Origin: Streptomyces sp. TSRI0281 | GTDB lineage: Bacteria; Actinomycetota; Actinomycetes; Streptomycetales; Streptomycetaceae | Direction: 5' to 3' | DNA: 64,000 nt | Assembly: GCF_001905125.1 (NCBI RefSeq) | Contig: NZ_LWLE01000012.1 | Coordinates: 507,918-571,917, forward strand | In this document: piece after piece, positions 34,015 to 43,700 of the stretch | How positions within the stretch are numbered: position 1 is the stretch's first letter | Layout of the letters: every line of letters starts with the position of its first letter | The notes under the pieces: generated by a model | Database searches by the model: none | Told to the model about the DNA's origin: nothing | Seen by the model: only the letters and a program-made list of their open reading frames with translations | Made by a program: the position numbers and the translations under genes

Positions 34015-34575
34015 ATGACCGACGAATTCAACAACGGTGGCGCCGTCGGCGCGACGGTGTGGCTGACCGGCCTGCCCAGCGCGGGCAAGACCACGATCGC
34101 GCTGACCGCGGCCGCCGAACTGCGGTCCGCCGGGCGCCGGGTGCACATCCTGGACGGCGATGAGCTGCGCGCGCACCTGACGGCCGACCTCGGCTTCTCC
34201 CGCAAGGACCGGGAGGCGAACGTGTGCCGCATCGGCTACGTCGCGGAGCTGCTCGCCTCCTACGGTGTGACGGTGCTGGTACCGGTCATCGCCCCGTACA
34301 CGGACGCCCGCGAGGCGGTGCGCGAGCGGCACGAGGCCGCCGGTACCGCGTATGTCGAGGTGCATGTGGCGACGCCGGTCGAGGTGTGCGCCGTACGCGA
34401 TGTGAAGGGTCTGTACGCCAGGCAGGCGCGGGGCGAGATGGCCGGACTGACCGGCGTCGACGATCCCTACGAGCCGCCGGCCGCACCGGATCTGCGGATC
34501 CCGGCGCACGAGCAGAGCAGGGCGGAGTCGGCACAGGCGCTTGTCGCGCTGCTGCGGGAGAAAGGGCTGGCATGA
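34015..34575 (+). CDS. cysC: Adenylylsulfate (APS) kinase
   Basis: A 186-residue APS kinase with a P-loop in WLTGLPSAGKTT, HILDGDELR, GFSRKDREANVCRIGYVAELL and a VRDVKGLYARQARGEMAGLTGVDDPYE region. It phosphorylates adenosine 5'-phosphosulfate to PAPS, the donor for sulfotransferases and for assimilatory reduction. ATG 34006 is an in-frame alternative start. It overlaps cysD (ATGA). PAPS genes in a specialised-metabolite cluster usually supply a sulfotransferase, but none is seen in the window. Confidence 0.95.
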   Translation: MTDEFNNGGAVGATVWLTGLPSAGKTTIALTAAAELRSAGRRVHILDGDELRAHLTADLGFSRKDREANVCRIGYVAELLASYGVTVLVPVIAPYTDAREAVRERHEAAGTAYVEVHVATPVEVCAVRDVKGLYARQARGEMAGLTGVDDPYEPPAAPDLRIPAHEQSRAESAQALVALLREKGLA

Positions 34576-35507
34576 CGACGGCGACGACACGGTCCCAGAG
34601 GACCGACAACCCGTACACCCTGACCCACGCGGACGCGCTGGAGTCGGAGGCGGTGCACATCCTCCGCGAGGTGGCGGGTGAGTTCGAGCGGCCGGTGATT
34701 CTCTTCTCCGGCGGCAAGGACTCCATCGTCATGCTGCACCTCGCGCTGAAGGCATTCGCCCCCGCCCCTGTGCCGTTCGCGCTGCTGCACGTGGACACCG
34801 GACACAACTTCCCGGAGGTCCTGGAGCACCGGGACCGTGTGGTGGCGGCCCACGGGCTGCGTCTCCATGTGGCCTCCGTACAGGACTACATCGACCGTGG
34901 CGCGCTCAAGGAGCGCCCCGACGGGACCCGTAATCCGCTGCAGACGCTGCCGCTGACGGAGAGGATCCAGTCGGAGCGGTTCGACGCGGTCCTCGGTGGC
35001 GGCCGTCGTGACGAGGAGAAGGCCCGGGCCAAGGAACGGGTGTTCAGCCTCCGGGACCAGTTCTCGCAGTGGGACCCGCGCCGCCAGCGTCCGGAGCTGT
35101 GGCAGCTCTACAACGGCCGGCACGCCCCCGGTGAACATGTACGCGTCTTCCCGCTGTCCGACTGGACGGAGCTGGACGTGTGGCACTACATCGCCCGCGA
35201 GGGCATCGAGCTGCCGGAGATCTACTTCGCCCATGAGCGCGAGGTCTTCCAGCGCTCCGGGATGTGGCTGCCCGTGGGGAAGTGGGGCGACCCGAAGGAC
35301 GGCGAGACCGTCGAGAAGCGGCTCGTCCGCTATCGCACGGTCGGTGACATGTCCTGCACCGGCGCGGTCGAGTCCGAGGCGGTGACCCTGGACCAGGTGA
35401 TCGCGGAGATCGCCGCGTCCCGGCTGACCGAGCGGGGCGCGACACGTGCCGACGACAAGCTCTCCGAGGCCTCCATGGAGGACCGCAAGCGCGAGGGGTA
35501 CTTCTGA
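34572..35507 (+). CDS. cysD: Sulfate adenylyltransferase subunit 2
   Basis: A 311-residue ATP-sulfurylase small subunit of the PAPS-reductase superfamily. The PP-loop motif SGGKDSIVMLHL is near residue 48, with HVDTGHNFPEV, GGRRDEEKARAKERVFS and the C-terminal MEDRKREGYF typical of CysD. With CysN it makes APS from ATP and sulfate. ATG 34572 overlaps the cysC stop, and cysN follows two bases after its own stop, so the three form one transcript. Confidence 0.97.
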   Translation: MTTATTRSQRTDNPYTLTHADALESEAVHILREVAGEFERPVILFSGGKDSIVMLHLALKAFAPAPVPFALLHVDTGHNFPEVLEHRDRVVAAHGLRLHVASVQDYIDRGALKERPDGTRNPLQTLPLTERIQSERFDAVLGGGRRDEEKARAKERVFSLRDQFSQWDPRRQRPELWQLYNGRHAPGEHVRVFPLSDWTELDVWHYIAREGIELPEIYFAHEREVFQRSGMWLPVGKWGDPKDGETVEKRLVRYRTVGDMSCTGAVESEAVTLDQVIAEIAASRLTERGATRADDKLSEASMEDRKREGYF

Positions 35508-35509
35508 GC

Positions 35510-36835
35510 ATGACCAGGACCACGGAACTCCCGACCACCACCCTTCTGCGGTTCGCCACCGCCGGCTCCGTCGACGACGGCAAGTCCACGCTGGTGGGCC
35601 GGCTGCTGCACGATTCCAAGTCCGTTCTGGCCGACCAACTGGAGGCCGTGGAGCGGGCGTCGGCCGGGCGTGGCCAGGACACGCCCGACCTCGCCCTGCT
35701 CACCGACGGTCTGCGCGCCGAACGGGAACAGGGCATCACCATAGATGTCGCCTACCGCTACTTCGCCACCCCGAAGCGGCGGTTCATCCTGGCCGACACA
35801 CCCGGGCATGTGCAGTACACCCGCAACATGGTCACCGGTGCCTCCACCGCCCAACTGACCGTGATCCTGGTCGACGCCCGCAACGGTGTGGTCGAGCAGA
35901 CCCGCCGTCACGCCGCCATCGCCGCGCTGCTGCGCGTTCCGCACGTCGTCCTGGCGGTCAACAAGATGGACCTGGTCGGCTACCGCGAGCCGGTGTTCGA
36001 CGCGATCGTGACGGAGTTCACGGCGTACGCGGCCGAGCTGGGCATCCCCGAGGTCACCGCGATACCGATCTCGGCACTGGCCGGGGACAACGTGGTGGAG
36101 CCGTCGGCGGTCATGGACTGGTACAGCGGCCCGACGGTGCTCGGCCACGTGGAGACGGTCCCGGTCAGCCACGGCCCGGCCCACCGCCACGCCCGGCTGC
36201 CGGTGCAGTACGTCATCCGCCCCCGGACCGCCGAACACGCCGACTACCGCGGCTACGCCGGCCGGATCGCGGCCGGTTCCTTCCGCGTCGGCGAGTCGGT
36301 CACGATCCTGCCGTCCGGCCGTACGACGAAGATCTCCGGTATCGACCTGCTCGGCAGGCGGGTCGACGTCGCCTGGACCGGGCAGTCGGTGACCGTCCTG
36401 CTGGAGGACGACATCGACGTCTCGCGCGGTGACCTGATCGCGCCGACGGCGGACGCCCCGGCGGCCACCCAGGACATCGAGGCGACCGTCTGCCATGTGG
36501 CCGACCAGGACCTGACCGTCGGGCACCGGGTGTTGCTCAAGCACGGCACCCGCACGGTCAAGGCCATCGTCGAGAGCATCCCCTCCCGGCTCACCCTCGA
36601 CGACCTGTCCCCGCACCCGCACCCGGGCCGGCTCGTCGCCAACGACATCGGCCGCGTCAAGATCCGTACCGCGGAGCCGCTGCCCGTCGATTTCTACGCC
36701 GACTCGCGCCGCACCGGCTCGTTCATCCTGATCGACCCCGTTGACGGCACCACCCTGACCGCGGGCATGGTCGGCGCCTCCGCCGCCGTTCCCGAACCGG
36801 TCAAGGGCGCCGCCGACGACGGCTGGGACTTCTGA
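35510..36835 (+). CDS. cysN: Sulfate adenylyltransferase subunit 1 (GTPase)
   Basis: A 441-residue GTP-binding subunit of ATP sulfurylase related to EF-Tu. G motifs are AGSVDDGKSTLVGRLL (G1), DTPGHVQY (G3) and NKMDLVG (G4), with REQGITIDVAYRYF in the switch region. GTP hydrolysis drives APS formation by CysD. It lacks a fused CysC domain, which is supplied by the separate upstream gene. It converges on the NRPS gene ending at 36917, leaving 81 bases with no clear terminator. Confidence 0.97.
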   Translation: MTRTTELPTTTLLRFATAGSVDDGKSTLVGRLLHDSKSVLADQLEAVERASAGRGQDTPDLALLTDGLRAEREQGITIDVAYRYFATPKRRFILADTPGHVQYTRNMVTGASTAQLTVILVDARNGVVEQTRRHAAIAALLRVPHVVLAVNKMDLVGYREPVFDAIVTEFTAYAAELGIPEVTAIPISALAGDNVVEPSAVMDWYSGPTVLGHVETVPVSHGPAHRHARLPVQYVIRPRTAEHADYRGYAGRIAAGSFRVGESVTILPSGRTTKISGIDLLGRRVDVAWTGQSVTVLLEDDIDVSRGDLIAPTADAPAATQDIEATVCHVADQDLTVGHRVLLKHGTRTVKAIVESIPSRLTLDDLSPHPHPGRLVANDIGRVKIRTAEPLPVDFYADSRRTGSFILIDPVDGTTLTAGMVGASAAVPEPVKGAADDGWDF

Positions 36836-36916
36836 CGTGCGACCGTCACCCGCGAGGGGACGGACGCGTACTTCGCCGTGGCAGGGCCATGACCGCCGCG
36901 CTCTCCGTCGCCCGGT

Positions 36917-39900
36917 TCATCGCCCTGCCGTCCCTTCCGCGGCTCTGTCCGTCAGCACCGCGCCGATCGAGGCGAGCGGAGCGGGATCCAGCATCTCGTA
37001 GTGGCCGCACGCGACGTCGAAGGCCGAGAACCGCCCGCCGCCGTACGCCTGCCAGACCTCCGGGGCGGTGCCCGGGCCGTCCGACGCGGCCCGGAAGTGG
37101 AGCACGTCCACACCGCGCGTCCGTGCCGGAGCGGCCCGCAGCGCGTCCACCGCCGACCGCACCGCCAGCCGCGCGCCCTCCACAGCCCGCTCCCCGAGCA
37201 GCGCGATCTGCTCCGGTGGCGTCCCGTCCGCGGCGAACCCGGCCGACCCGGCCACGTGCCGGTGCGTCTCCTCCCAGTCGGGCAGCCCCTCCTCGGGAGC
37301 CGGGTACGAGTCGAGCAGGGCCACGAACTCCACGGCCTGCCCCCGCTCCACCAGCTCCGCGGCCACCGCGTAGGCGAGGGTGCCGCCGACCGACCAGCCG
37401 AGCAGCCGGTACGGCCCCTCCGGCTGCACCTCCCGGATCCGCCGCGCGTACTCCCGCACCAGCTCCTCCGGCTTGCGCGCACCGCCGTCCGGATCGGCGA
37501 GGCTCGGCGCCTGCAGCCCGTACAGCGGCACATCCGGATCCAGGTGCGGCAGCAGCCGGGCGTACGGCCAGGCGAGGCCGCTCGCCGCGTGCACCGCGAA
37601 CAGGGGCCGCAGACGTCCGCCGGTCCGCAGCGGCAGCAGAACGTCCAGGCCGGAGCGGTCTCCCGCGCCGTCGAGCCGGCGTGCGAGGGCCGCCGGGGTC
37701 GGCGCCTCGAACAGGGCTCGGACGGACAGTTCGGTGCCCAGGACCGCACGTACCCGGCTCACCAGCCGGGTCGCCAGCAGGGAGTGCCCGCCCAGATCGA
37801 AGAAGCCGTCGTCCGGACCGACCCGCTCCACCCCGAGCACCTCGGCGAACAGCGCGCACAGCGGCTCCTCGTGCGCGTGGGCCGGCCCCCGGTGGACGGT
37901 GGCGCCGTACGTGGGGGCCGGCAGCGCCGACCGGTCCAGCTTGCCGTTCGGCATCAGCGGGAACCGCTCCAGCTGCACCACCGCCGACGGCACCATGTGG
38001 TCCGGCAGCGTGTCACGGGTGAAACGCCGCAGCTCCGCGCCGTCGAGCGGCGTGCCCGGCTCGGCCGCCAGGGCGTACGCGACCAGCCTGCGGTCTCCCG
38101 CCCGGTCCTCCCGTACGACCGCGACGGCCTGCGTCACGCTCCCGTGCCGCAGCAGGGCGGCCTCCACGTCGCCGAGTTCGATCCGGAAGCCACGGATCTT
38201 CACCTGGCCGTCGAGCCGGCCCAGATACTCCAGCTGCCCGTCGGCCCGCCACCGCGCCCGGTCGCCCGTGCGGTACATCCGGCCGCCGGGCGCGCCGGAC
38301 GGACAGGCCACAAAGCGCTCCGAGGACAGCGCCGGCCGGTTCAGATAGCCGCGGGTGACGCCCGCGCCGGCGATGTACAGCTCTCCCGGCTGCCCCACCG
38401 CGACCGGCTGGAGCCAGGGATCCAGCACGTACACCCGGCAGTTGGGCACCGGCCGGCCGATCGGCGGATCGCCGTCGGCGTCCTGGTCGCCGCTGCGCCA
38501 CCACGTCGAGTAGGTGGTCGCCTCGGTGGGGCCGTAGATGTTGGTGACCGCGCAGCCGGGCACCCGCTCCCGCAGCTCGCGCAGCAGGGCGTGCGGCACA
38601 GCCTCGCCGCCGAGCACCACGTGCCGTGCCGACACCTCGAAGGCGTCGCCCGCCAGCATGCTCGCCATTGCCGAGGGAACGCCGCTGACCAGGCTCCCCT
38701 CCCAGCCGTCCCGTTCGAGCAGCGCGAACAGGTCGTCGACCAGCTTCAGATGGCCGCCGAGCGCCAGGGTCGTGACGATCTCGAAGACCGACACGTCGAA
38801 GCTGAGCGAGGTGGACGCCAGGACCCGCGCCATGCCGTCGGCGCCGAAATGGTCCTCGACGGTCGCCACGAAGTTGACGGCGTTCGCGTGCTCGACGACC
38901 ACGCCCTTGGGGACGCCGGTGGTGCCCGAGGTGTAGATGACGTAGGCGGGGTGCCGGGGGAGGAGCGGTCCCGGCCGCTCCGCGTCCACGACGTCCGTCC
39001 CCTCCTGCTCCTCGACGCGCCGTGCCACGGAGGGGTCGTCCAGGACGAGCGCGGCCGTCCCCTCCGGCAGCACACCCCTGGTCGCCTCGGTGACGATGGC
39101 GAGCCGGGGCCGCGCGTCGCCGAACATCCGCGCCACCCGGTCGGCCGGGTAGCGCACGTCGACCGGCACATAGGCGGCCCCGGCCTTGAGCACGGCGAGC
39201 AGGGCGACGACCATCTCCGCGGACCTCGGCAGCGCCAGGGCCACCCGGGTCTCCGGTCCCGCACCTTCGGCGAGCAGCACGCGCGCCAGACGATTCGCCC
39301 GGCGGTTGAGCTCGTCGTGGTCGAGGGTCCGCCCCTGGTGCGACAGGGCGGGCCGCCGCGGGATCCGGGCGGCTCGCGCCTCGATCAGACCGGGCAGCGT
39401 GGCCGGTGCCACCGGGCGGTCGGTGGCGTTCCATTCCTCCAGTACCCGTCGGCGCTCGCCGTCCGACAGGACGGGCAGGCTGCCGGCCGCCCGGTGCGGA
39501 TCCTCGGCGATCGCCTCCAGGATCCGTTCGAGCCGCCCGGCGATCCCCTCCACCGTCCCGCGCCCGAGCAGATCGGGCCGGAAGTCGATCCGGATGGCCA
39601 GTCGCTCGGCCGGCGTGCAGATCAGGGAGAGCGGATAGTGGGTGGCGTCGAACCCCGTGACATCGACGAGAAGTGCTTCGCCCAGACGGCGTTCGCCCGT
39701 GCCCATCGGATAGTTGTCGAAGACGGTCGTGGTGTCGAACAGGGCCCCGAAGCCCGCCTGCTGCTGGATCTCCGTCAGCCCGACGTGGTGGTGCTCGAAC
39801 AGGTCGAGCTGCTCGTCCTGGACCCGTTCGAGGAGATCGAGCAGCGTGTCCCGCGGGTCGATCCGCACCCGCGCCGGAACGGTGTTGATCAGGAGCCCGA

Positions 39901-40777
39901 CCATCGTCTCGACGCCGTCGACCTCGGCGGCCCGCCCCGACACCGTCATCCCGAACAGCACGTCGCCCTGCCCGGTCAGCTGCCGCAGCACCAGTCCCCA
40001 GGCCACGTGCATCACCGTGCCGAGAGTGACCCCCGCCGCTCGCGCCCGGTCCGTCAGCGCGGCGGTACGCGCGGCGGTCAGTTTGCGCACCACCCGTTCG
40101 GGCACCACCGTGCCCCGCGCCCGCGGAGCCACCAGCGTCGGCCCCTCGATCCCGGAAAGCGCCTCCGCCCAGGCGTCGCGGGACCACTCGTGGTCCACCT
40201 CGCCGAGCCAGTCCAGGTAGGAGGTGTACGAGGGGGCGGCCGGCAGCGGGTTCGCCGCCGCGGCACCGGCTCCGGCGTCGTACAGCCGGAACAGCTCGTC
40301 GAGGAGGATCGAGGTGGACCAGCCGTCCAGAATGATGTGATGGTTCGTCAACGCGAAGCGCCACCGGGTGTCGCCCAGCCGGATCAGCAGGAAGCGGATC
40401 AGCGGCGGCCGGGCGGTGTCGAAGCGCCGCCGCCGCTCCTCCTCGACCAGCCGCGCGGCCTCGGCCTCCCGGTCCTCGGGCGCCGTCCCGGTGAGGTCGG
40501 CCGTCCGCCAGGCCGGCTCGACCCGGGGTGCCACGAACCGGACGGGCGCGCCCGACGCGTCCGTACGGAACCCCGAACGCAGGCTGTCGTGCCGGTCCTG
40601 GAGGACCTGGCAGACCCCTCGCAGAAGAACGGGGTCGAGCGGGCCCTCGAAGTCCAGTGCCAGCTGGGTGGTGTAGATGTCCTGGCCGTCGGTGTCGAAC
40701 GCCGTGTGGAAGAACAGCCCTTGCTGGAGCGGCGCCGGTCTCGACGTCCGCTCATGGGTGCGATCTGGTGCGGTCAC
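36917..40777 (-). CDS. NRPS module C-A-T-TE (release module)
   Basis: A 1286-residue protein. The C domain (about 15-440) has HHIILDGWS and opens with PAPLQQGLFFH, a style common in C domains that follow an epimerase. The A domain (about 450-945) has IYTSGTTGVPKGV, NIYGPTEATT, YRTGDRARW and NGKLDR. The T domain serine is in LGGHSLLATRL near 995. The type I thioesterase (about 1060-1286) has GWSVGGTLAY near 1127 and CGHYEML near the end. Specificity residues read D-V-F-S-V-G-I-T-Y, which I cannot assign. GTG 40777 overlaps the stop of the upstream NRPS gene (GTGA), so it is the last module of this assembly line. Confidence 0.95.
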   Translation of the reverse strand: MTAPDRTHERTSRPAPLQQGLFFHTAFDTDGQDIYTTQLALDFEGPLDPVLLRGVCQVLQDRHDSLRSGFRTDASGAPVRFVAPRVEPAWRTADLTGTAPEDREAEAARLVEEERRRRFDTARPPLIRFLLIRLGDTRWRFALTNHHIILDGWSTSILLDELFRLYDAGAGAAAANPLPAAPSYTSYLDWLGEVDHEWSRDAWAEALSGIEGPTLVAPRARGTVVPERVVRKLTAARTAALTDRARAAGVTLGTVMHVAWGLVLRQLTGQGDVLFGMTVSGRAAEVDGVETMVGLLINTVPARVRIDPRDTLLDLLERVQDEQLDLFEHHHVGLTEIQQQAGFGALFDTTTVFDNYPMGTGERRLGEALLVDVTGFDATHYPLSLICTPAERLAIRIDFRPDLLGRGTVEGIAGRLERILEAIAEDPHRAAGSLPVLSDGERRRVLEEWNATDRPVAPATLPGLIEARAARIPRRPALSHQGRTLDHDELNRRANRLARVLLAEGAGPETRVALALPRSAEMVVALLAVLKAGAAYVPVDVRYPADRVARMFGDARPRLAIVTEATRGVLPEGTAALVLDDPSVARRVEEQEGTDVVDAERPGPLLPRHPAYVIYTSGTTGVPKGVVVEHANAVNFVATVEDHFGADGMARVLASTSLSFDVSVFEIVTTLALGGHLKLVDDLFALLERDGWEGSLVSGVPSAMASMLAGDAFEVSARHVVLGGEAVPHALLRELRERVPGCAVTNIYGPTEATTYSTWWRSGDQDADGDPPIGRPVPNCRVYVLDPWLQPVAVGQPGELYIAGAGVTRGYLNRPALSSERFVACPSGAPGGRMYRTGDRARWRADGQLEYLGRLDGQVKIRGFRIELGDVEAALLRHGSVTQAVAVVREDRAGDRRLVAYALAAEPGTPLDGAELRRFTRDTLPDHMVPSAVVQLERFPLMPNGKLDRSALPAPTYGATVHRGPAHAHEEPLCALFAEVLGVERVGPDDGFFDLGGHSLLATRLVSRVRAVLGTELSVRALFEAPTPAALARRLDGAGDRSGLDVLLPLRTGGRLRPLFAVHAASGLAWPYARLLPHLDPDVPLYGLQAPSLADPDGGARKPEELVREYARRIREVQPEGPYRLLGWSVGGTLAYAVAAELVERGQAVEFVALLDSYPAPEEGLPDWEETHRHVAGSAGFAADGTPPEQIALLGERAVEGARLAVRSAVDALRAAPARTRGVDVLHFRAASDGPGTAPEVWQAYGGGRFSAFDVACGHYEMLDPAPLASIGAVLTDRAAEGTAGR

Positions 40778-43700
40778 GCCGTCTCTCCCGGTTCGCCGGT
40801 GCGTGTGGTCAGGGTGTCCAGGGCCTCGAACCAGGCATCGGCCAGGGCCTCCACCCGGGGCCGCTCCAGGACGGCCTTCGGATACGCCCAGGTGATGTGC
40901 AGTTCCGGCCCGTCCCCGCGGTCGTGGACGATCGCGGACACCTCCAGGAGGTGCGTCAGGGGCATCTCGGGGTCGCCGCCTCCGGCGACCGCGCCGGCTT
41001 CCGGCGCCAGGCCCCAGTCGGACTCGTCCGGCCGGTCGAACCGGCCCAGGTAGTTGAACAGGATCTGCGCCCGGGGCAGTGCCCCGAGCACGGGCGCGGT
41101 CTCCGGATCGAGATGGCGCAGCAGACCGAAGCCGAGCCCCTTGTCGGGCATGCTCCCGAGCTGGCCGTCCACGGCCCGCACGGTGCCTTCAAGATCGTCC
41201 GGCCGCCCCGGGAGCCGCACGGGGAACATGCTGGTGAACCAGCCCACGGTCGCCGACAGGTCGAGGTCGCCCGTGATCTCCTCGCGGCCGTGTCCCTCCA
41301 CGTCCACGAGGAACGGCGCGTCGCCGTGGGCCGCCGCGCCGTCGGAAGCACCGCCGGGGACCTGTGCCGTACGCCAGTGCCCCGCCGCCGTGCTCAGCGC
41401 GCCGAGCAGCACGGCGTTCACGCCGACACCGAGCCGGGCGGGCACACGGGTCAGGAGCGGCTCCGTCCGGTCGGCGGGAAGGACCCGGGTGACGGTGTGC
41501 TTCGAGCCCTCGACATCACGGGCGGCCACCAGGCCCGCACCTTCGACGAGATCCTCCGCCCCTTCGGCGATCCCGAGCCAGAAGGGGAGTTCGGACACCC
41601 GCCCGCGCGCCTCGCGCTCCAGTCGGCGTCCCCAGTCGGCGAACGACACGTGCGCGAAGTCCGGCCCCGTCGTCCGCGGGGCCGGGGCGCCGCCGGTGCT
41701 CAGGTCCTCCAGGAGGATCCGCCACGAAACGCCGTCCACGACGAGGTGGTTGATCATCAGGAGCAGCCGGCCGGGCCGGCCGGGACCCGCGTCGAACCAC
41801 ACCGCCTGGAGCATGTTCCCGTCTCCGGGCGCCAGACGCCGTCGTGCCGCGTCCGCCTCGGTGCGGACCAGGTCCGCGAGCTTCCCGGCGGCCAGGCCGC
41901 CCACGTCGATCCGTACGACGCGTCCGACCGCGTCGACCGCACCGCGCGGCAGGACATCGAGGCGCCACGTGGAGGCGCGCGTCAGCCGTATCCGCAACGC
42001 GTCGTGCCGGTCGAGCAGCGACTGGACCAGCGCCCGCAGCCGCGGCAGGGACAGGTCCGCCGGGGTCCGGACGAGCACGGACTGGTGGAAGCCGTCGACG
42101 GGGCCGCCCCGTTCGCGCTGCCAGTGGACGATCGGGGTGAGCGGCACCTCGCCGGCCGACGACGCCGGGGCGGGTCCGGTCGCCGCGCCCGCCCGGGGCG
42201 TCCGCACCTTCGCGTGGACGGCCAGTTCGGCGACGGTCCGGTACCGGAAGACGTCCCGCGTGGAGAGGGCCAGACCTCGTGAGCGGGCCCGGGACACCAG
42301 CCGGATCGACACGATGCTGTCGCCGCCCAGCTCGAAGAAATCGTCCTCGACGCCGACGTCGGGCCGTCCGAGGATGGCGGCGAACAGTTCGCACAGGAGC
42401 CTCTCGGCGGGGCTGTTCGGCTCCCGGGCCTCACGGGCGGGGGAGGCGGGTCCGTGCGGGGCGGGCAGTGCGGACCGGTCGAGCTTTCCGTTGGGCGTGA
42501 GGGGAAGCCCGTCGGGGAGCACGACGACGGTGGGGACCATGTACGGCGGCAGCGCCCGCCGCGCCCACCCGGTGAGTTCGGGGACGAGGCCGTCGGCGGT
42601 GCCGGCGCCCCGGAGGGGTGCCACGTAGGCGACGAGCCGGCGCTCGCCCGGCCGGTCCTCGCGCACCACGACGGCGCTGCGGATGACGTGGTGGTGCCGG
42701 TCCAGGACCGCTTCGACCTCGCGGGGCTCGATACGGAAGCCGCGCAGTTTCACCTGGTCGTCGGTGCGCCCGAGGAAGTCGAGTTCCCCTTCCGGGGTCC
42801 ACCGGACCAGGTCGCCGGTGCGGTACAGGCGGGTGCCGGGCGGACCGTACGGATCGGCGACGAACCGCTCGGCGGTCAGCCCCGGACGGCCGAGATAGCC
42901 CCGGGCCACGCCCGCACCCCCGATGTACAGCTCGCCCGGCACCCCTACGGGAACCGGCCGCAGCGCCTCGTTCATGACGTACACCCGGGTCGCGCCCAGC
43001 GGGGAGCCGAGCGGCGGGCGCTCCGCGTTGTGCGGGCCGATCGGTGCCGCGAGGGACCAGATGGTCGTCTCGGTGGGCCCGTACACGTTGGTGACCTCCG
43101 CGGCCAGGGTGGCGAGAGCGCCGGCCAGAGCAGGAGGCAGTGCCTCGCCGCCGACGAGGACGCGCAGCCCCCGGACCGCGTCGGGGACCTCGGCCACGAG
43201 GCCGGACCACAGGGAGGGCGTCGCCTGGACGGCGGTGACCCCGTGCCGTCCGATCAGCCGGCCGAGGGCGAGCGGCTCGCGCACCTCGTCGGGAGAGGCG
43301 AGGACGACGGCGGCGCCGTCGAGCAGGGGCAGGAGGAGTTCCAGGTGGGCGATGTCGAAGGCGACGGTCGTCACGGCGAGCAGCCGGTCGGTGGGGCCCA
43401 GCGGCAGCCGGTCCCGCATGGCGGCCAGCAGATGGGCGACATTGCCGTGGGTGACCACGACGCCCTTCGGCCGGCCCGTCGAACCGGAGGTGTAGAGGAC
43501 GTACGCCGTGGAGTCGGCCGGGATCGCCCCGTTCAGGACCGGGCCGTCGCCCCCGGCCCCGGCGGTGAGCGCGGCGACGAGGCGGGGGTCGTCCAGGGCG
43601 AGCCAGTCGTCGGTGCCGAGCGTGTCGCGGGTGGCGCGGTCCGAGAGCACCAGGAGCGGCGCGGCCTCGGACAGCACCGTCGCCACCCGGTCCCTGGGAT

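Noticed and set aside
34015..36835. Assimilatory sulfate reduction operon
   Set aside because: PAPS reductase and sulfite reductase genes normally flanking such an operon are not in the window, so only PAPS formation is supported.
37001..41053. Open frame of 1350 codons on the plus strand
   Set aside because: It is a shadow of the minus-strand C-A-T-TE gene, whose motifs are unmistakable.
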